Positions 18,066 to 29,344 of a stretch of DNA of 64,000 bases are shown piece by piece. Positions within the stretch are counted from its first letter, which is position 1. Each line of letters opens with the position of its first letter. Made by a program: the position numbers and the translations under genes. This DNA comes from Vicia villosa (lineage: Eukaryota; Streptophyta; Magnoliopsida; Fabales; Fabaceae), in the NCBI RefSeq assembly GCF_029867415.1, contig NC_081185.1, positions 73,257,553 through 73,321,552 of the forward strand, given 5' to 3'. Below the pieces are notes generated by a model. That model was not told where the DNA came from. It was given only the letters and a program-made list of their open reading frames with translations, and made no database searches.

Positions 18066-18583
18066 GTTGATTATGATAGATAGTCTGAATGGCATAGGGT
18101 AGGATGGAGGCATGTTTTCCTGCAAAACAAAATTTCCCAACCCCTCTCACAGGTATGGTCTAGTATAAGGTAGGTTAAAAGGTCTCCAGCGTTAACAGTT
18201 CTCCTGAAACACCATCATTGTTTGCAAATACATGCCAACAATGGTATCCCATTTGAACCTTAACTGGTCGTGGGTCTCATGATCGCAATCAACAGAACCT
18301 GACATTCTGTTGGCGTCATGACTATCCACTCTATCCTAGGTAGCCTAAGTATCACTCTGGCCTGGGTATTGGGCCTTTTACCTCAAATCAGTAACATCCC
18401 ATCCCAACAGACAGCAGAATAATAATCATAGTATATGAAAATAAAATGCGATGCATAAAGAAATAAAGCAATAAAGCAATAAAGTAATAAAGCAATAAAA
18501 CAATAAATAAACACCCAAAGAAAAGAAAACAAACACAAGCTAGGATCGACTCGCTAAGAACGGACCAGCACAGGTCTATCACA

Positions 18584-18601
18584 TCCCCAGCAGAGTCGCC
18601 A
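18584..18601 (-). other. Primer binding site of LARD
   Basis: On the minus strand this reads TGGCGACTCTGCTGGGGA, two bases from the 5' LTR. TGGCGAC fits the 3' end of tRNA-Arg, the primer usually given for Ogre-type elements, with mismatches further in. The tRNA assignment is from memory, but the PBS position is clear. Confidence 0.75.
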
Positions 18602-18603
18602 GC

Positions 18604-21600
18604 TGTCGCACGCTCGCGAAATGATGAACAACAGAGTCGCCACCGATATATTTATCCCAAAGAGGGAAAGGAATATCAGAAAACCTAGAATAAAGAGAGG
18701 ATAAGAAAAGGTCTTTCGACCAGAGATAAGGTACGGGAGTCGGTTACGCGAGGGGAAGGTGTTAGCACCCCTCACGCCCATCGTACTCGATGGTATCCAC
18801 CTATGTTTGTTCTATTCTAAGGGTGTATAAATCTAAAGCTTAATTACTAAGGGAATGCATGCAAATGAAAGAAAAAGAAACACGGGAAAATAAGGTTTAT
18901 AAATAGTTGTGCTCGCTTAGGCCCCGCGACCCAATGCCTACGTATCCTTTTCAGGAATCAGAGCGCCGTAGTTCGGCTCTTTAGTTTTTGTTTGTTTTTG
19001 TGTTTTTTAGTTGAACAGTTACATTCGCACTCCGCTGCTCGACCTCTGGAGTCTTAAGCTGGGAATGGAGCGGAAGTAACGTGTCCGATTAGGAGGAAGA
19101 ATGCCCTGAAGGCAAGAGAAAGAATGCCTCAGAGGCAAGAGAGAGAAGAGAGAAAATTGGTTTGTGTCTTTTAGATGTAATTCCATGATGAACAAAACCC
19201 AATACAAGGCTTCGCATCACTTCCTTACTTTGTTTAGGTCTGAGCCTTTATTAAGTGTTTTAGATGTTTTGATTGGTGATTTTTAAGGGATTTTAATCTG
19301 CGAGTTGAATCACATTAGATTGTATGATGTCAAAGAAACAGATTAGGGAATGAATCCCACTCATTTCTCTACATGGATAGAGAAACAGATTAGGGAATGA
19401 ATCCCACTCATTTCTCTAATAATCGAGAAACAGATTAGGGAATGAATCCCACTCATTTCTCTTTGTAGTGATCGAGAAACAGATTAGGGAATGGATCCCA
19501 CTCATTTCTCTCTCACTAAGTGTTTGAGAAACAGATTAGGGAATAAATCCCACTCGTTTCTCTCCCACTTTTAATGTGATTCGCCTCTTCCTTTATTAAG
19601 TACTTTAAAGTCGAAAGAGAAAAGAAACAAAACTAGCCTAAGATGAAAACTAGCCTAATATGATGGGAACTTCTAATTCCTAAAGTTGTCATGGTTTCTA
19701 CCTAATGGTTAGGAGCAAAAAGCGGCATGAAAATATAAGCATAAGCGGAGATCAATATTACAAGTAAAATACAAGTAAATAATGATACAAAAATTAGTGT
19801 GAAATGACTAACATAAACACTTGAAACTATGGTACAAGGCATGAAAGCGAACGATGCAAAAAATAGTACAAAATCGAATTAAAGGACTATTATTTTTTAT
19901 GTTTTTTTATGTAACAAAAAGACAAGCATTTAATCAAGCAAGCGAATTAAAAATACAAGCCTAAACTAATATTTATTTGTTGATTATTTTTATATGCCAA
20001 AATCATGTATTAAAGTCTAAAAGGTAGTAGGAAAATTAGCATTTAAATACTAAAAAGAAGTGGCAAAAATCTAATTACCTAAATCTAAAAAATGAAAGCA
20101 GGGGGTGCAGATTGAAATTGATGGTGCAGATAGTGAGGGCGCTGAGCCCATCCAGAGGAGGCCCGAAGGGTGTTTTTTTTGTTCGCAGATATCTTATTAC
20201 CAAAAGGGATAATGGGCCACAGGGGGTGTGAGAGGCAGTTCGGCCCAGAGGGGTTTTTGTCATAGTTTTTGATTCATAAAATAGAACACGGGCCTTCAGG
20301 GGGTGGATTTAGCAACTCGTGGTTATGGCCCGAGAGAGTTTGATCCATGGCTTTGATTAATCCAAAATTATCTAGTTAATGTCAATTAGGTTAATTAATA
20401 GGACATTAAACTTTATGTTATATTCCTATTATACAAATTAATCAGATTAATAACGTTAATTAATAAAAAAAAGGAAGAAAAGGGAATTAGGGTAAAATAT
20501 AATGTGACCTTCAGACTCCCTTCACTCGGATTTCTTCTCCCTCGCGGCGGCGGTGGCGGCCGGAGAGCTCCATTATCTCCGAGCAAAATATTCGAACATC
20601 ACCAAAGAAACGTCGCTTCCTTCACTTTCATGAAGCTCGCCTCACACCTCTCTCGTCTTCATGAACAGCACAACAAAGTTCTTCTACTCTCTTCTCGCCG
20701 ATCTCCCTCGCGATTTCAGATTCTTGTGTGGTTGGCGTTTCTTGTAGCGATTGAAGTTCTGGAAAATTGTAGATAACGCAGTTGTGGTGATGGAGCAACG
20801 AAGATCCGATGGAGATCGTGAATTCTTGACTGATTGATGATTCGCGGTTGATGACTCGCAACTGATGACTCGCGGTCGATGATTGCTGAATTTGAGGATT
20901 GTTATTGCGTTGATTTGAAACCAAGACTCAGTGATGATGATTGGAACTTGTTGCGATGCGAAGAAGACGAATGTTATCGCGGCAGGTTGCGTGAAGATGT
21001 TGAGATTGGCAGTTGCGAATTCTTGGAGATTGAAGAATGGCGAACGATGGTGGTGATTCTGTTATGGTGTTCGATGAAGGTGATGAAGATTGTTGAAGGG
21101 TTGTGAAGTGAAGGGATCGGTAGTGGTGAAGAAGAGAAGTGGTGGAGTTGTGAATGAATCGAAGAATGGAGAATTGGTGATGAAGGATGAAGACGGAAAT
21201 GGTGTGGAGAATGAATCTGATCAACATGGTGAAAGAGCTGAGAGATGAAGAAAAATTGAGAAGTGAAGATGGTGATTCGAGAGAGGGTAAAGGATGGCCA
21301 AGAAGAAGTGATAATGGTGAAGGTTCTGACTTATAAAGCTCCAAAGGTTAGTTCTCAAATTCTGAATTTTTTCTGTTAGGATGTGGTTATAGGTAGTTAT
21401 GAAGGTTGTTAGGTGGTTGAGATTTCTGTTAAGGCAGTTGGGAGGTTATCGGTTTTGTAATCTGTTCGGAATTTGTTAACTGTTTTGAAAGTTAGTTATA
21501 ACTGTGAGAAGGGTTTTGACATTGGTGAGGATAATTAGTAGGTTATGTGGGCTGGAAATTAGTAATCGGTTAGAAAGTTTAGAGTGGTAGTTATAGGATG

Positions 21601-22542
21601 GTTGTGATTCTGAGTAGCAATTGTGTAAGGACTGTTTCTTTTTTGTATTTAACTAAAACATGATCATGATGAATGCGGCTTAGTATGTTAGTTTTGGATT
21701 ATGTCAGGAAGTTTTATGACACTTTTCTTCTGAATTTTTCTCTCTGCAGGTTTGGGTAGTATTTTGAAATGTATGGATGGACTGTTTGATCGCGAAATTG
21801 GTTTAATGTAGGTGTGTTTGTAGTGAAGTTTGGATTCTTGAACATGTAATGGAGAGGTTGGATTTTATAAGGTGTTGTAATTTGTAATTTTCCATATGAT
21901 GTAGCAAAGTATAAAGTAATGGCACGACTTTGGCCACTATCTGCAGCGTTGTCATGATATTTGAGATGAGCTTGACATGTACAATATAACATAGCTTTTG
22001 TAGGAGCTTGTAGAAACTTTAAATAAAATTTGAATTCCCTCCTCTTTTTTCTTCCATATATCAGTTTTAGTTCCTAGTCTTCAAATGAATTCTCCGTGTT
22101 TTGTCATGTGTACTGAATCACGCCATAAGGCTTGTTGACCTTCAAGTATGACTTAAGCCGAAAGGTTCACCTTTTCAAGTAAATTTCGACTAAGATCAAG
22201 CCTTTTGTCCACGTGCCTTAATCTTGAGATGATTCAATGATATACCAAGTAAATGCCACTAAAATCTGTACCACACGACTTGTGACTCCATATTTTGATC
22301 AATGACTTCTGATATAATCCACTTAGATGAATTAAAATAATAACTTGTATCAGGTATTCTTTTGAAGGAATAAATAAACTGGCGCCAAAACCTTTGCGAG
22401 ATCCAAGTTGCTCAAAGACCCTTGATCACATGTTTTTTTCTTTATTGATTAATGATGTATGATGTATTGATGGCCTAATGCAAATGGAAAAAAATGAGCC
22501 AGTTAGAAGTAAAAACAGATGGGCAAATTTTGGGGTGCAACA
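18604..22542 (-). repeat. 5' LTR of LARD
   Basis: The 3939-bp copy of 165-4103. Differences seen are all single bases, for example at the T run near 19902, GAAATTGA near 20116, AAATAGAAC near 20283, CATTATC near 20573, GATCCGAT near 20807 and GTATTTTG near 21761. It contains the same hairpin set (18778-18793, 18938-18971, 19332-19563). Confidence 0.93.
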
Positions 22543-22860
22543 ACGGGCAGACCGTGTCAGCTTCTGGTCTTGGAGGATCAGCTCTTCAGGAGGCCTGACA
22601 CGGCCGTGTCAGGTGACACGGTCAGACCGTGTCCGCCTCTGCCCATATGTTCCTTTTTGCTTTTTGCTTCCTTTTTTTCACACCTCTTGGCCATGCGATC
22701 TTCCATCAATCCGAAGCTAACCTGAAACCATTACCCAACGAGATCAAAAGCACCTAATTGACAATGAGAACGACATAAAAACAAATTGCAAACAAATAAC
22801 TTATAACTTAGCTAAAGTAAAGAAAACATTAGAAAACAAACACAAAGTGTTACCAAACAT
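22543..22860. other. Right flank of LARD, unclassified repeat
   Basis: It begins with the TSD ACGGG and continues the left flank. Palindromic words such as CTGACACGGCCGTGTCAG are frequent to about 22650. No gene is seen. Near 22860 it meets the truncated env-like frame of the minus-strand Sirevirus. Whether this is the 3' end of that element or a separate repeat cannot be settled here. Confidence 0.5.
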
Positions 22861-23331
22861 GACGATCGTGTGTCGAATTCATGATGAAACTGAGTGTAAA
22901 ATGGTGACCGATCAACAGCATCCCAATCAGTTCTAGGAGTTGCTTCAGTAACGCCTTCAACATTCATCAACCCAAATAACTTCCTTATGAGGGGTTCAGT
23001 GATTGAGAAGAATTCACCATGAACAATGGAGAGAATTGCTTTAGGCATAACAGTTGCATGCACCCAGAATTCTTTCACTAGGTTCGGATAAACTGGACCA
23101 TACAGATCATAGAACAAAGGTCCCCAACCTTGAAACACCATATTCTCTGTAAGATGAACATCATGTTTCTCTAGATTATCAAAATCTACCATTAATTCGC
23201 AAATAACCTCCAACTGATTCAAAGGAATCGAACAGGTTATCTGGGGAACAAGTTGTTGCTCTTGATCTTGTTCTTGTTGGTGTTGTTGGTGAGAAGACGA
23301 ACCAACATTCTGATTTGAAGGGGGAAGCCAT
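22812..23331 (-). pseudogene. Env-like third ORF of the decayed Sirevirus-3, broken
   Basis: A minus-strand ATG at 23331-23329 (MASPFK) starts a frame that is abandoned after about ten codons. The recognisable protein continues in a neighbouring frame to 22812. It has a Gln-rich N-terminal part and the core KEFWVHATV...ITEPLIRKLFGL, which resembles the plant retroelement env-like / putative plant transposon protein domain. The last 15 or so residues look unrelated, so the frame is probably cut by another repeat near 22860. It follows the pol remnant on the same strand, where Sireviruses carry a third ORF. The recognisable frame alone is about 175 codons. Confidence 0.55.
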
Positions 23332-23403
23332 TGAAGCACTTATGAGACTTCTGGGTTTCTTTTTAGGGTTTGAGAAGAGAGAGAAAAGGTTGCAGAAACG
23401 CAT

Positions 23404-23834
23404 AAACTTAGAGAATGAAGAATGTGTGAAAAGAGAAAAAGAGATTATGAGAGATGTTTAAATAGACACGGATTTGAAACAAAATGCAATTAAATTCTGA
23501 GAATGAACAGTTACAGAATGCAGAGAATCAAATGCATTTAATGTTGAGTGACGTTAGGGTAAAACGTGATATTTGAAATGATTTGCACAGTTACCTAGGG
23601 CGGCGTCTCATCAACTGCACGCATGCTTGTCCCTTCAGAATGAACACATGTTCATCATCTGGAATAGCTGGTGACAGCTGTTTTGCTTTAAAAGAAATTC
23701 TGAAGCAACTTAGACATATGAAACGTTAGCAATAATAGAATCAGAATATCTAATTGATAAACAAATTCAGAATATCTAATAAGAAAAATAAGTAATCATT
23801 TCAAATCTAATCCATATCAGAACTTCTCATCCTT
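23404..23834 (-). other. Spacer between Sirevirus-3 pol and env-like ORF
   Basis: On the minus strand it carries GCGTGCAGTTGA and AGGTAACTGTGC, shared with the same place in Sirevirus-1 and -2, then ACATTAAATGCA (about 23531-23545) and TATTTAAAC (about 23457-23465). It looks like the same promoter-like segment, here directly before the env-like ORF. Confidence 0.6.
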
Positions 23835-26800
23835 TCACTCTGGGCATAAATCCATACTGATATTCTTCAGAATGAACTTAAACCTATCTTCAGCAAGGGG
23901 TTTTGTGAATATATCAGCCCACTGATGTTCTGTATCAACAAAGTATAGAGAAAGAACACCCTTCTGAACATAGTCCCTAATGAAGTGATGTTTGATCTCA
24001 ATATGTTTTGCTTTGGAATGTAAGATTGGATTCTTAGATAAACAAATAGTAGAAGTATTATCACAGAAGATAGGAGTGTTACTCTCATATATCTGATAAT
24101 CTTCTAGCTGACTCTTCATCTAGAGCATTTGTGTACTACATCAAGCAGCAGCACCATATTCTGCTTCTGTTGTAGAAAGGGCAATTGTGTCTTGCTTCTT
24201 GTTGTACCAAGAGATCAGATGACTTCCCAAAAACTGACAGCTTCCAGAAGTACTTTTCCTTTACACTCTATCTCTAGCGTAATCAGCATCACAATATCCT
24301 ACTAAGTTGTATTCTTCAGATCTTATGTAGACTAAACCAACATTAGTAGTACCTTTCAGATACCTCAGAATTCTCTTAACAGCAGTTAAGTGAGATTCTC
24401 TAGGATCTGATTGGAATCTAGCACACAAGCATACACTGAATAGAATATCAGGTCTAGAAGCAATAAGATATAGAAGAGATCCAATCATACCTCTGTAGAG
24501 CTTCTGATCTACCTTCTTACTTACCTCATCCTTACCTAAAACACACGTTGGATGCATAAGAGTATTTTCTTCTTTGCTTTCTGAAAGATTAAACTTCTTC
24601 AGAAGATCTTTCACGTACTTGGTCTGATGAACATTAGTTCCTTCAGAAGTTTGATTGATCTGGATCCCAAGGAAATACTTGAGTTCTCCTATCATGCTCA
24701 TTTCAAACTCTGCCTGCGTAGACTTAGCAAACTCCTTTCCAAGTGTAGCATTAGATGTTCCAAAAATGATATCATCAACATAAATTTGGCAAATTAAAAT
24801 ATCCTTTTTAAAGGTTTTACAGAAGAGAGTTGTATCCACTTGTCCTCTAGTGAAACCATTATCCAGAAGGAAAGAACTTAATCTTTCATACCAAGCTCTG
24901 GGAGCTTGCTTCAGGCCATATAATGATTTCTTTAATTTGAAAACATGTTCTGGAGACTTAGTCTTCAAAACCAGGAGGTTGGTGGACATATACTTCCTCA
25001 TCTATAAAACTATTTAAGAAGGCACTCTTAACATCCATCTGATACATAGTGATGTTATGTTGAGTGGCAAATGAAATTAATAAGCAAATAGATTCTAACC
25101 TGGCCACTGGTGCAAAGGTTTCTATATAGTCAATGCCTTCTTGCTAACTATAGCCCTGAGCAACCAGTCTGGCTTTGTTTCTTACAACTTCTCCCTTTTC
25201 GCTTAGCTTGTTTTTGAAGACCCACTTAGTTCCAATGATGTTAAATCCTTTTGGTCTTGGAACTAGATCCCTGACATCATTCCTTGTAAACTGATTTAGT
25301 TCTTCTTGCATGGCAATTATCCAGTCAGCATCCTCCAGAGTTTTATCAACAAAAGTTGGCTCAATTAGAGATACTAGACCAAATTGACATTCTGCATTGT
25401 TCTTAAGGAATGCTCTTGTTCTGATAGGATCATCCTTCTTTCCAATGATAACATCTTCTGGATGAGCAGAGTTAAGTCTAGAAGATCTTCTGGGTGTTGG
25501 CTCTTCAGATATTCTAAGATTCTCTAAAGAAGCAGCAACTTGATCTTCTGATACTTTGCTTCTGGGTTCTTCAGGATCTGAGTTAGAGATTTCTATATCT
25601 GCGAATTTCTCAAACTACTTTGGCTTTTCAAGACCAAGCTTATCATCAAATCTGACATTGATTGACTCTTCCACTACAAGAGTTTCAGTATTGTATACTC
25701 TGTAGCCTTTTGAGCAGTCAGAATATCCAAGTAGAAAACACTTCTGAGCTTTAGAGTCAAACTTATGCAGATGATCTTTAGTATTCAGAATATAGCATAC
25801 ACATCCAAATGAATGGAAATAAGAAATATTGGGCTTTCTGTTCTTCCACAATTCATAAGGAGTCTTATTTAGAGTAGGTCTTATAGAGATTCTATTATGA
25901 ATATAACACACTATGTTAATTGCTTCTGCCTATAAATTCTTAGCCATACTGGTTTCATTGATCATGGTTCTGGCCATTTCTTGTAGAGTCCTATTCTTTC
26001 GTTCTACAACTCCATTTTGCTGTGGAGTTCTAGGACAAGAGAAATCATGGGCAATACCATTTTCTTTGAAATAAATTTCAAAGAATATGTTCTCAAATTC
26101 ACCATCATGACCTCTTCTGACCTTTATGATTTTGCATTCCTTCTCATATTGATTCTGAGTGCAGAAGTCAAAGAACACAGTATGAGACTCATCCTTGTGT
26201 TTCAAGAACTTTAACCATGTCCATCTGTTATAGTCGTCTACGATGACTAATCCATATTTCTTCCCTCTGATTGATGTTGTTTTGACTGGGCTAAAAAGAT
26301 CAATATGCAGAAGTTCTAGCTGCCTAGAGGAAGAGACAACATTTTTAGACTTGAATGCAGGTTTTGAAAACTTCCCTTTCTGACATGCTTCGCAAAGAGC
26401 ATCTGATTTGTATTTTAGATTAGGGAGTCCTCTGACCAGATTAAGTTTGTTAACCTGAGAAATCTTTCTCAAACTAGCATGACCCAATCTTCTGTGCCAG
26501 ACCCACTGCTCTTCACTAACAGACATAAGGCAAGTAACCTTTTGATTCTTAAGATCATGAAGATCAATCTTGTAAATGTTGTTCTTTCTCTTGCCTGTAA
26601 ATAGGATTGAGCCATCCTTCTGACTTATAGCTTTACAAGACTTTTGATTGAAGATAATGTCATAACCATTGTCACTTAATTGACTTATGGATCATAAGTT
26701 ATGAGTTAATCCATCTACTAAAAGAACATTAGTTATAGAGGGAGAGTTACCGATGCAAATGGTTCCAGAGCCAATGATCTTGCCCTTCTGGTTCCCTCCA

Positions 26801-26977
26801 AACTTTACTTCTCCAGCAGACTTAAGCACCAGGTCTTGGAACATAGACCTTTTTCCCGTCATGTGCCGCGAGCACCCAGAGTCCAGGTACCATGACATGT
26901 TTTCCTTTGTCTTTTTGGCTGCCAAGGATATCTGCAACAGGAATTATCTTTTCCTTAGTATAGCGGGGAAAATCTGA
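23835..26977 (-). pseudogene. pol: Pol remnant of Sirevirus-3 (minus strand)
   Basis: The order on the minus strand is the end of gag, protease (LDSGCSRHMTG near 26880), integrase (about 26526-25615), RT with YVDD (about 24785) and RNase H (to 23835). It aligns through its whole length with pol of Sirevirus-1 and -2. The frame is broken many times, including near 26690, 25920, 25620, 25000 and 24260-24120. The gag side stops near 26960-26990, where the Ogre LTR begins, so the Ogre was probably inserted into this element. Gag and pol show the same +1 frame relation as in the intact copies. Confidence 0.88.
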
Positions 26978-26993
26978 GATCAAAGCCATAAAT

Positions 26994-28047
26994 TGACTCG
27001 ACTCAATATTTCGCTTGAAATCGCCATCGCGCTTTATTGTTTCCAAAGGAAAAGGGAAAAGAACGTAAAACCCAAAGTTTTTTTTAAAAGAAAAAGAGAA
27101 CTCAGGTTCGGGTGTTGATTATACAAAGGGAAGGTTTTAAGCACCCCTGATATTTGTGGTACTCCACAGGAACCTTTTTGAAAATCTGTGTCGTGTGTGC
27201 TAAAAAGAGTTTGTTTTATTTTTAAAATAAGCTCGGCAAAGCATTAAGCCTTGTGCCTACATACCTCCTCGATGCAATGGAGAAGTCAGAGCTAATGTAG
27301 TTCCGCTTAAAAGGGAAAAACGTTTAAAAACCGAATAAACACTTTATCGTCGTCGGAGAGAAATACTCAGCCATTGATCTTGAGCATGAGAACAAATGAG
27401 TTCTTTGCATCGCAAATGAAAGAAGGGCTCCAACTCGGATAAAATCAACGAGTATACCACTAGCTCTCTCACGCGGAAAAGATCTCATTATATCAATCAA
27501 TTTCAAAAGATATTTTTAAAGAAAAGTCGTGTCTAAACTTTTGAAGAAAAGCCACTAAGGGCAAAAGATATTTTTAAAGAAAAAGTTTTAAAAAGATTGC
27601 AAACATAAGAAGATTTTGTAAAAAGGGAGAAGATTTTGAAAATTAAAGAAGGGGAGGAGATGAAGAGGCTATCCTATTGCGTAAAATAAAAGCTAAGGAA
27701 AAGAACGGTCTAACCGAAGAAGAAGCCAACACTTGACATTTTGAGTCAAGGTAGATTTCCCGTCCTTTGGACTTATCAATACCAAACAAACACATTACCA
27801 CTTGGGGATCCAGATGAACTTATTATCTTAGCACCACTTTGCATTAAGCACATTAAAATTCTGACGAAAATTGGGCAGAGTAACGGCTGTTTTCGGGTAA
27901 AATCCTTATCTCAATGCCTTGGAATTAACCATCAAGGACTTTCAAGGAAATACCTGCATACACAAACAGACAACAATCCAATTCCAGACAGACAGAATGA
28001 CAACAGAGTAACAATATCATAAGGGTCCAGAGGTACTAAGTCCATAA
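26994..28047 (-). repeat. Ogre 3' LTR, U5-side part
   Basis: It starts at TGACTCGACT (plus strand) and is interrupted at 28048 by Sirevirus-2. It carries a U5 block like that of the LARD: GGTTCGGG...AAGCACCCC, then a TGTGG(TACT)CCACA hairpin at 27155-27168 and a CTACAT/ATGTAG stem at 27257-27300. The exact outer boundary is inferred from the distance to CCAAAGG in the LARD LTR and could be off by a few bases. No gene is seen. Confidence 0.8.
27155..27168 (-). other. U5 hairpin of Ogre LTR
   Basis: TGTGG (27155-27159) and CCACA (27164-27168) enclose TACT, the same loop as in the LARD hairpin at 339-354 with completely different arms. Confidence 0.8.
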
Positions 28048-29258
28048 TGTTAGAACAAGATTTGTTCTGATCAATTATCTTAGTTTTGATGATAACAATA
28101 ATATGAATTTTGCTTAAGATAATATGGTACTCTAATCCAATGCAATTTCCTTTTCAGGAAATATATATAAAGAGTACGCATAATTCAGCGCTCAGAAGCT
28201 TTGTCTCAAGGGTTCAGCATGCAACATCAGAACATGGTCTGGCAAGACATCAGAAGATGGTCGAAGCAGAATCAGAACATGGGTCTATGGAAGCATCAGA
28301 AGAACAAGAGAACAGAAGCACTGAAGCTCTGATGGTATCACGCTCAGAAGCACTTCAAGGTCAGAAGATCAGAAGATGCTTTGCACCAAGCTGTTTGACT
28401 CTGATGATATTCAAACGTTGTATTCACAAACATCAGATCAGAAGAAAGTACAAGTGGCAAGCTACGCTGACTGACAAAAGGAACGTTAAAAGCTATTCTA
28501 GGCTACGTCAGTAGACACAGCGTGAACAAGGCTCGAGGTAGTTGACAAAAGCGTATAACATTAAATGCGATGCTGTACGGAACACGCAAAGCATTAAATG
28601 CACTCAACGGTCATCTTCTCCAACGCCTATAAATATGAAGTTCTGATGAGAAGCAAGGTTAACGATTCTGCACCAAAAACAACTCATATTAAACTTGCTC
28701 AAACGCTGTTCAAATCAAAACTCAGAATCTTCATCTTCATCAAAGCTCACTACATTGCTGTTGTAATATATTAGTGAGATTAAGCTTAAACGTTAAGAGA
28801 AATATCACAGTTTGTGATTATCGCTTTTAAGAAGCATTTGTAATACTCTTAGAATTGATTACATTAAGTTGTAAGGAACTAGAGTGATCGTGTGGATCAA
28901 AATACTCTAGGAAGTCTTAGAAGTGATCTAAGCAGGTTGTAACTAGAGTGATCGTGTGGATCAGTAGACTCTAGAAAAGTCTTAGAGGGTATCTAAGCAG
29001 TTGTTCCTGGAGTGATCAGTGTGTGATCAGAAGACTCTGGAAGACTTAGTTGTTGACTAAGTGGAAAACCATTGTAATCCGTGCGATTAGTGGATTAAAT
29101 CCTCAGTTTAGGTAAATCATCTCTGCGGGGGTGGACTGGAGTAGTTTAGTTAACAACGAACCAGGATAAAAATAACTGTGCATTTATTTTCATCTGTCAA
29201 GTTTTTTTAAGCTACACTTATTCAAACCCCCCCTTTCTAAGTGTTTTTCTATCCTTCA
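28048..29258 (+). repeat. 5' LTR of Sirevirus-2
   Basis: 1211 bp, TGTTAGAAC to TATCCTTCA. The TATA box TATAAATA is at 28628-28635, and the R/U5 stem-loop cluster is at about 28880-29065. Confidence 0.95.
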
Positions 29259-29260
29259 AT

Positions 29261-29272
29261 TGGCATCAGAGC
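29261..29272 (+). other. Primer binding site of Sirevirus-2 (variant)
   Basis: TGGCATCAGAGC differs from the usual TGGTATCAGAGC at the fourth base, a change that converts an A-T pair with the primer to a mismatch. It is otherwise in the standard place, two bases after the LTR. Confidence 0.85.
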
Positions 29273-29344
29273 GCCGGTTCTAAGGTGCAAGCACTTAACC
29301 GTGTTTAGAAAAGATTCAGGAAGAGAAAAACGCTTCAGTAAAAG

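Larger units (their letters stand above)
15481..18583 (-). other. LARD internal region, non-coding
   Basis: About 3.1 kb without any recognisable protein. Frames up to about 142 codons have no family resemblance. Two stem-forming blocks occur at 16703-16744 (CTGGACAA/TTGTCCAG) and 16767-16819 (CTAAGTCA/TGACTTAG). Each is introduced by TTTTGCCT and followed by AGCGGG, like the block just 3' of pol in the Ogre at 41541-41695. Four GTCGAA-type repeats lie at 17815-18065. The absence of gag and pol makes this element dependent on proteins from another element. Confidence 0.75.
165..22542 (-). mobile_element. Non-autonomous Ogre-like LTR element (LARD)
   Basis: The element spans two 3939-bp LTRs, a 5-bp TSD (ACGGG at 160-164 and 22543-22547), a PBS, a PPT and about 5 kb of internal DNA without gag or pol. 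It is interrupted by Sirevirus-1. Without that insert it is about 12.9 kb. LTRs differ at about six of 3939 sites, so it moved recently and must have used proteins in trans. The PPT, LTR start (TGT..CACCCCAAAA), U5 block and stem blocks resemble those of the Ogre at 26994-48950, so an Ogre-type partner is the likely helper. Confidence 0.9.
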
